A stretch of DNA of 22,233 nt from positions 1-22,233 of the forward strand of contig JAWLEI010000053.1 in NCBI GenBank assembly GCA_041686195.1, written 5' to 3'. Below the pieces are notes generated by a model, which had not been told where the DNA came from, searched no databases, and saw nothing but the letters and a program-made list of their open reading frames with translations. The position numbers were made by a program, and so were the translations under genes. Source of the DNA: Desulfovermiculus sp041686195. GTDB lineage: Bacteria > Desulfobacterota > Desulfovibrionia > Desulfovibrionales > Desulfothermaceae. Below, piece by piece: positions 22,094-22,233 of the stretch. Positions within the stretch are counted from its first letter, which is position 1. Each line of letters begins with the position of its first letter.

Positions 22094-22117
22094 CTTCATA
22101 CCCTGTTTCTTTCTTGA

Positions 22118-22233
22118 TCAAACTGGGCGGCTGCGGCCAGCGGCGACGCTCGTATGAAACTAGATTTTGCTTTTTCCGTCACCCCGGCGTAGGCCGGGGT
22201 CCAGCTCTTAAATTTTTATTCTGGATTCCGGCT
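22118..22233. repeat. GC-rich REP-like repeat, inverted copy running off the window
   Basis: The reverse complement of this stretch matches the cluster at 11391-11592 at about nine bases in ten: GGAATCCAGA, CTGGACCCCGG-CTAC-hairpin, AAAGCAAAATCTAGTTTCATACGAG, then CGCCGCTGGCCGCAG and CAGTTTGATC. The hairpin CCCCGGC-GTAG-GCCGGGG is at 22182-22199. Here the two modules are contiguous, whereas at the first locus they are split. No gene is seen between 21770 and the window end. Confidence 0.85.

Noticed and set aside
21780..22110. RNase P RNA, tmRNA, SRP RNA or 6S RNA
   Set aside because: Signature cores such as GAGGAAAGTCC, GGAAGGAAGCAGCC or a tmRNA acceptor end are missing on both strands; 6S cannot be excluded by eye, but no long closing stem was found.

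Overview
The window looks like a chromosomal segment of an anaerobic, probably sulfate-reducing deltaproteobacterium (Desulfovibrionales-like). The pointers are a tungsten-type aldehyde:ferredoxin oxidoreductase with a four-cluster polyferredoxin subunit, an iron-containing alcohol dehydrogenase, a TauE/SafE exporter, a NifX-like protein and a CIRCE-controlled groESL operon. An orphan glycine-betaine-type binding protein fits a salt-exposed habitat. The organism is inferred from gene content only. I see no tRNA, rRNA, CRISPR array or transposase.

Layout. 1-3.2 kb (+): end of rimO, then rpsA (six S1 domains) and sppA, the last two overlapping. 3.2-6.8 kb (-): a small unrecognised protein with a possible degenerate nucleotidyltransferase motif, a TPR protein, and a PAS-GGDEF-HD-GYP-like signalling protein whose cyclase motifs are intact but whose HD-GYP metal ligands are mostly lost. 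7.1-9.8 kb (+): a TauE/SafE exporter with a 3-TM partner, then the betaine-type binding protein behind a near-consensus promoter. 9.9-13.9 kb (-): a redox module of polyferredoxin and AOR (8-bp overlap), then, beyond a 500-bp block of GC-rich repeats, the Fe-alcohol dehydrogenase. 14.4-16.5 kb (+): groES-groEL with CIRCE and a strong terminator. 16.7-18.7 kb: NfeD-like gene (-) divergent from a NifX-like gene (+) that overlaps an MFS transporter by 4 bp. 18.7-21.8 kb (-): type I GAPDH, a GAF protein, an exported metallo-beta-lactamase-fold hydrolase, and a broken eRF1-domain-3-like gene. 21.9-22.1 kb: gene-free DNA dense in hairpins, then a repeat copy running off the end.

How the genes may work together. 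AOR plus polyferredoxin would exchange electrons between aldehyde/acid couples and low-potential carriers, and the alcohol dehydrogenase would link the aldehyde to alcohol. The promoter of this operon is framed by two perfect palindromes. Non-coding DNA is rich in repeats: a mosaic GC-rich hairpin repeat in two inverted copies about 10.6 kb apart, a 26-bp dispersed motif seen twice with a third partial copy, and 7-bp tandem arrays on both sides of the alcohol dehydrogenase gene. The least explained pieces are the hairpin-rich segment at 21.9-22.1 kb, the broken eRF1-like gene next to it, and the palindromes at the AOR promoter.
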